Assembly (NCBI GenBank): GCA_030639165.1
Contig: DAOWDF010000035.1
Location: forward strand, 1 to 10,613
DNA from: Alphaproteobacteria bacterium
GTDB lineage: Bacteria > Pseudomonadota > Alphaproteobacteria > Micavibrionales > Micavibrionaceae
Reading direction: 5' to 3'
DNA length: 10,613 nucleotides
In this document: positions 7,659 through 10,613 of the stretch, one piece after another
How the letters are laid out: every line of letters begins with the position of its first letter
How positions within the stretch are numbered: the first letter of the stretch is position 1
The notes under the pieces: model-generated
Told to the model about the DNA's origin: nothing
Database searches by the model: none
What the model saw: the letters and a program-made list of their open reading frames with translations, nothing else
Made by a program: the position numbers and the translations under genes

Positions 7659-7783
7659 ATGTATTTCCTAGCGTAATTTCAACATATTATAAATAAAAAC
7701 TTTGACAAAACACCAAACTATACCTTATTTAAGTTACGTAAACTATATGTAGTAATAAAAATATACTAAAATAAGACAAAAAA
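7659..7783. promoter_or_regulatory. Divergent intergenic region with overlapping promoter-like elements
   Basis: This very AT-rich 125-base region lies between divergent aroC (minus) and the 89-aa gene (plus). For the plus strand there is an exact TTGACA (7702-7707) with TATTTA (7726-7731) 18 bases on. For the minus strand there is an exact TATAAT (7691-7686), with TTGGTG (7716-7711) at a long 19-base spacing. The two elements overlap at 7702-7716. A TATACT at 7762-7767 is a further possible -10, but it has no matching -35. Confidence 0.45.
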
Positions 7784-8053
7784 ATGGCTAGTAAATCAAA
7801 GCAAAAACTAAAGCTCCTTGGTCATGTCGCTTACCCAAGAGCAAACACCATAGTTAATACTCAAAAAATGATTGATGCATTTAGAACCAATGGAGCAAAA
7901 GTAACTTTTGTAAAAGGTGATCTTACAATAACATTCCAAGATAAAGAAGCTAAGTTGTACATGGTTGGTAAAGAAATCAACGTTGGAGACCTAAGGAATG
8001 TTTCTGGACAAAGTGTAGATACTATTGCGTGCGCAGTTTTAAGTGCACATTGA
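7784..8053 (+). CDS. Unrecognised small basic protein (89 aa)
   Basis: I do not recognise this family. The 89 residues begin with a lysine-rich stretch (MASKSKQKLKLLGH) and are net basic (about 13 Lys/Arg against 7 Asp/Glu), with one Cys (83). A probable helix (26-37, TQKMIDAFRTNG) is followed by short strands (AKVTFVKG, DLTITFQD, AKLYMVG), giving an alpha-beta pattern with no signal peptide or membrane segment. Nucleic-acid binding is conceivable from the charge but no motif shows it. It stands alone on the plus strand between minus-strand aroC and the fabI pair. Its codons look more AT-rich than those of its neighbours, so acquisition or fast evolution is possible. Only a weak AAGA precedes the ATG. 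The amphipathic pattern and the promoter-like TTGACA upstream suggest it is real. Confidence 0.6.
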   Translation: MASKSKQKLKLLGHVAYPRANTIVNTQKMIDAFRTNGAKVTFVKGDLTITFQDKEAKLYMVGKEINVGDLRNVSGQSVDTIACAVLSAH

Positions 8054-8066
8054 TGTACAAATAAAA

Positions 8067-8537
8067 CTACTCAACCACCACTTTATCCTTCTGCGCAGAA
8101 AGAGTGCCCTGCTCTATCACCGCCATTGTTATGCGGCTAATAGCTGTACGTTTACCTGTTGCTTCTTCGCTCATATCAATTTGCCAGACTTGTGTACGTC
8201 TTCCAATATGAAACGGAGTGCAAACCCCAACAACATACCCCTCTGTCACTGCGCGTATATGGTTGGCATTTATCTCTAAACCAACAGCGCGATGAGTATC
8301 AGGGTTTATCGTCATCCAAGCAGCAACACTGCCTAACGTTTCCGCCAAAACGCAGCTTGCCCCACCATGAAGAATTCCAAAAGGCTGAGTTGTGCGGTGA
8401 TCCACAGGAATACGGCCACTTAAAAAGCCGTCACCTATTTCTAAAAATTCAAAACCTACATGCTCCGCCATATTCGCATCACGCAAACCTTGGAGGTAAT
8501 CTACCTTATAGTCTTTGAACCATATTTCATCGCCCAT
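8067..8537 (-). CDS. Hotdog-fold acyl-CoA thioesterase, YdiI/MenI-like
   Basis: A 156-residue single-domain thioesterase of the PaaI/YdiI hotdog group, which hydrolyses acyl- or aroyl-CoA in the cytosol. From memory of E. coli YdiI (MenI) the match is close: VDHRTTQPFGILHGGASCVLAETLGS here against VDSRTKQPFGLLHGGASVVLAESIGS. The active-site residues are kept: Gln51, His57 and the catalytic Glu66. Further shared segments are GLEINANHIRA (86-96) and QVWQIDM (about 116-122). The N terminus is about 20 residues longer than in YdiI. It starts 11 bases after the fabI stop, so it is probably translated from the fabI transcript; only a weak GAAAG precedes the ATG. Alphaproteobacteria usually make ubiquinone rather than menaquinone, so a MenI role should not be assumed. 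General acyl-CoA clearance is more likely. Confidence 0.85.
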   Translation of the reverse strand: MGDEIWFKDYKVDYLQGLRDANMAEHVGFEFLEIGDGFLSGRIPVDHRTTQPFGILHGGASCVLAETLGSVAAWMTINPDTHRAVGLEINANHIRAVTEGYVVGVCTPFHIGRRTQVWQIDMSEEATGKRTAISRITMAVIEQGTLSAQKDKVVVE

Positions 8538-8548
8538 AAATTCTACTT

Positions 8549-9397
8549 TCAGGCCGCAGTATCTTTATCTTTAGGTATCATGCTATGCAATAATTCAGCA
8601 GTTTCAGCCACACTATCAACGCTAAGCATTCCAACGGTATGATAACCACTATCCACGTGCAAAGTCTCACCAGTAACGCCGCTACCCAAATCAGAGAGCA
8701 GGAACAGGCCTGATTTACCAACATCACCAATAGTAACATTACGCTTCAACGGAGCATTAAGCTCATTCCATTTCAGGATAAAGCGGAAATCACCAATACC
8801 ACTAGCTGCTAAAGTCTTAATCGGGCCAGCAGATATAGCGTTAACACGGATATTATCCTTACCCAAATCAGCCGCCAGATATTTCACAGAAGCTTCCAAT
8901 GCAGCCTTAGCAACGCCCATCACATTATAATGCGGCATAACCTGCTCTGCGCCATAATATGTAAGGGTAATTAGAGAGCCTCCGTCTGTCATCAAAGGTG
9001 CAGCGCGCTTTGCCACAGCAGTAAATGAGTAAACCGATATATCCATCGTCTTCAAGAAATTATCACGTGAGGTGTTGAGATACATGCCATCAAGCTCATT
9101 CTTATCGGAAAAAGCAATTGCATGAACTACAAAGTCAATCTTGCCCCATTTCTCTTCTAACTCAGAGAATGCTGCGTCAATGCTGCCCTCATCTGTAACA
9201 TCGCAAGGAATAATAATATCAGAGCCAGCGCGCTCCGCCAACGGCTTAACCCGCTTCAAAAGAGCATCGCCCTGATAAGTAAAGGCAAGCTCTGCGCCAT
9301 TTTGCGCAGCAGCTTCAGCAATCCCCCATGCAATAGAGCGCTCATTAGCAACTCCCATTATAAGACCGCGTTTACCTTTTAATAATTCACTATTCAT
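8549..9397 (-). CDS. fabI: NADH-dependent enoyl-[acyl-carrier-protein] reductase
   Basis: FabI reduces trans-2-enoyl-ACP, the last step of each type II fatty-acid elongation cycle. It is a short-chain-dehydrogenase-fold enzyme in the cytosol and the target of triclosan. From ATG 9397 it has 282 residues. Motifs are the nucleotide loop GVANERSIAWGIA (15-27), CDVTDE (65-70), the catalytic Tyr147, Tyr157 and Lys164 (the last two in YNVMGVAK), and NAISAGPIKTLAASGI (186-201). Ala95 occupies the position of E. coli Gly93; S. aureus FabI also has Ala there. An in-frame GTG at 9430 would add 11 residues (MPLYITRRSSE) outside the usual N terminus, so ATG 9397 with AAGAAGAAG (9413-9405) seven bases upstream is preferred. 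The hotdog thioesterase follows after 11 bases. Confidence 0.94.
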   Translation of the reverse strand: MNSELLKGKRGLIMGVANERSIAWGIAEAAAQNGAELAFTYQGDALLKRVKPLAERAGSDIIIPCDVTDEGSIDAAFSELEEKWGKIDFVVHAIAFSDKNELDGMYLNTSRDNFLKTMDISVYSFTAVAKRAAPLMTDGGSLITLTYYGAEQVMPHYNVMGVAKAALEASVKYLAADLGKDNIRVNAISAGPIKTLAASGIGDFRFILKWNELNAPLKRNVTIGDVGKSGLFLLSDLGSGVTGETLHVDSGYHTVGMLSVDSVAETAELLHSMIPKDKDTAA

Positions 9398-9556
9398 TTC
9401 ACTGCTTCTTCTTGTTATATATAATGGCACTCAAAACCACTAAGTATCCTACACATTTAAGTGCTATAGTCCATAGCAACAATACATATTCACAAAATAA
9501 CATATAAAAATGTCCTTATAACTTATTCATTAAGCAATAATCTGTTACCATTAAAA
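9398..9556. promoter_or_regulatory. Divergent intergenic region, fabI / unknown right-edge gene
   Basis: An AT-rich 159-base region between divergent genes must hold promoters for both, but neither is clear. For fabI, minus-strand TTAGTG (9443-9438) and TATATA (9421-9416), 16 bases apart, are a weak pair that would initiate downstream of the GTG at 9430. On the plus strand TATAGT (9465-9470), TATAAA (9503-9508) and TATAAC (9517-9522) are -10-like but lack good -35 partners. No operator-like dyad was noticed. Confidence 0.3.
9405..9413 (-). promoter_or_regulatory. Ribosome binding site setting the fabI start
   Basis: On the minus strand AAGAAGAAG (9413-9405) lies 7 bases before ATG 9397. This supports that start over the in-frame GTG at 9430. 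Confidence 0.5.
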
Positions 9557-10613
9557 ATGACCGTCGATAGCAAAGCAGCAAAACATATATGTAATGTAAT
9601 ACAGCGACAGCTACGCGACAGCTATCGCTACCTAAACATTGACTTTATTAGCCACAAAGAAGATGAACGAGAAAAAGCATTTACCAACGCTAAATGCAAA
9701 ATAGCACGACAAAAATGTGGTGCATCTATAATAGACCACATTACAAACTCCAAACATCTGTTAAAAAAGAACAACTCAGAACTTGTAGCAATCGCTAGAA
9801 GTAAGTCCTTTCTATCTAAAAAAGGCAAGCATTACCTTGCCCTATGCTTTATAAATCTTGATGATTTTGAGAACGAAAACCACTTACGTAATGACGCGCT
9901 AAACCTCACATACCAAGCCATAGAGCTTTATAGTGATTTTTTACGTGATAAACCTAACAGTAAAAATAGTAAATACAATATTAAAGGCAAGATCATCGCG
10001 CCAAAGCTCAGCCAGCATGAACTATGCCTACGTAACTTAAGAGCCGATATATTTTCCTGCATATCACAAACCCTGCAAGGGCGAGCAAAAACATTAGAAA
10101 CACTATCGAAACAAAGGATGGTAGACACTTTAAGCCCTAAGCTCCATTTCCCTGCAGAAAACTTCCCATTTCCAATATGTATAGATACACTCACCTTCTT
10201 CTACGAGCATAATATTGATCAACATAGGAAAAACAAAGATCCAATTATTGCCGCTGTAAAAGCAGCTAAAGAAATCGGGCTAACATACGAAATCGCATCA
10301 ATAGAGCGGTGGAAAAGCTTTAGCATACCCGCACAGGAAATGGCCTGGATAGGCTCAGACCCTACATTAATCATAGGATCAGCACTCTACACAAGCGAAA
10401 ATACATACGTCCAATCTATTGCAAATATATTCTCAGATAAGCTTAATATAGCTCCTGAAATGATGGATATATACCAAGATTATAACCCATTCACTAGTCA
10501 GGAGGTAAACGAGCGCATACATAAAAAGCAATGCAACGAGCTGTTTAGAAACCTTCAAAGCAAAATCCGTAACCAAGCTGACTACCATATGCTCTCAGAT
10601 ATAGCTAAAAAGC
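9557..10613 (+). CDS. Unrecognised large protein, 3' end beyond the window
   Basis: From ATG 9557 the frame is open for 352 codons to the window edge with no stop, so this is a real gene cut by the boundary. I do not recognise the family. The sequence is hydrophilic and mostly helical, with no signal peptide, membrane segment or nucleotide-binding motif. It appears to have an N-terminal helical part (1-135) with the distinctive stretch LALCFINLDDFENENHLRND (94-113) and TYQAIELYSDFL. A Lys/Asn-rich linker (131-150) follows, then a second part (153-352) with TLSPKLHFPAENFPFPICID (191-210), AAVKAAKEIGLTYEIASIERW (from 232) and WIGSDPTLIIGSAL (264-277). The first ATG in the open frame is used; upstream in-frame stop TAG is at 9467, and no Shine-Dalgarno is visible. 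Its neighbour fabI is divergent and gives no clue to function. Confidence 0.8.
   Translation, partial: MTVDSKAAKHICNVIQRQLRDSYRYLNIDFISHKEDEREKAFTNAKCKIARQKCGASIIDHITNSKHLLKKNNSELVAIARSKSFLSKKGKHYLALCFINLDDFENENHLRNDALNLTYQAIELYSDFLRDKPNSKNSKYNIKGKIIAPKLSQHELCLRNLRADIFSCISQTLQGRAKTLETLSKQRMVDTLSPKLHFPAENFPFPICIDTLTFFYEHNIDQHRKNKDPIIAAVKAAKEIGLTYEIASIERWKSFSIPAQEMAWIGSDPTLIIGSALYTSENTYVQSIANIFSDKLNIAPEMMDIYQDYNPFTSQEVNERIHKKQCNELFRNLQSKIRNQADYHMLSDIAKK

Noticed and set aside
8043..8058. Imperfect hairpin (TGCACA / TGTACA type) at the end of the 89-aa gene, considered as a terminator
   Set aside because: The stem is short with a mismatch on the plus strand, and neither strand has a T-run right after it, so it does not meet the usual intrinsic terminator pattern.
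8089..8100. 12-base perfect palindrome TTCTGCGCAGAA
   Set aside because: It lies in frame near the 3' end of the thioesterase gene, has no loop and no following T-run, and no promoter is nearby. It is probably a chance palindrome.
9398..9430. Longer fabI start at GTG 9430
   Set aside because: The start codon is GTG, the extra 11 residues are not FabI-like, and a possible -10 box (9421-9416) lies within this stretch. ATG 9397 has the better ribosome site.
9604..9624. GCGACAGCTA repeated twice, 11 bases apart (9604-9613 and 9615-9624), near the start of the right-edge gene
   Set aside because: Only two short copies, inside a coding frame and encoding ordinary residues (RQLRDSYR). There is no third copy or mobile-element context, so chance is likely.
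9628..10194. Minus-strand frames at 9628-9828 and 9928-10194
   Set aside because: They lie inside the long plus-strand frame that starts at 9557. Their products are low-complexity, hydrophobic shadows with no family resemblance.

Overview
The window looks like housekeeping chromosome of an alphaproteobacterium with modest GC (roughly 40% by eye, AT-rich between genes). The basis is the block xseB-ispA-dxs, a common alphaproteobacterial arrangement, plus fabI lying close to aroC, which is also frequent in that class. I cannot name the genus. A low-GC lineage such as Micavibrionales is only a guess. There are no RNA genes, CRISPR arrays, insertion sequences or phage genes that I can support. 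No stretch over 300 bases lacks a gene; the longest gap is 9398-9556.

Plus strand, 1-4632: the 3' end of a GmhA-type sedoheptulose-7-phosphate isomerase. A near-consensus sigma70 promoter follows, then a tight unit of xseB (exonuclease VII small subunit), ispA (farnesyl diphosphate synthase), dxs (DXP synthase) and a HAD-family phosphatase with a long basic cap. Dxs makes the entry metabolite of the MEP pathway and IspA uses its C5 products, so the unit is mainly isoprenoid supply. A small unrecognised gene (104 aa) follows, with its own likely promoter under a perfect AT-rich dyad.

Minus strand, 4634-7658: aroC (chorismate synthase) runs into sppA (signal peptide peptidase), with stop and start one base apart. 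sppA meets the 104-aa gene tail to tail, with one base between the stop codons.

7659-8053: a divergent intergenic region with overlapping promoter-like elements, then a lone plus-strand orphan gene (89 aa).

Minus strand, 8067-9397: fabI (enoyl-ACP reductase), then a YdiI/MenI-like hotdog thioesterase 11 bases downstream.

9557 to the right edge: a plus-strand reading frame, open for 352 codons and cut by the window end. It encodes a protein I do not recognise and is the largest unexplained item here.

The known genes cover isoprenoid, aromatic and fatty-acid synthesis, LPS heptose supply, DNA repair and membrane proteolysis. I see no sign of a defence or mobile system. The novelty candidates are the three unrecognised genes and the regulatory structures beside them.
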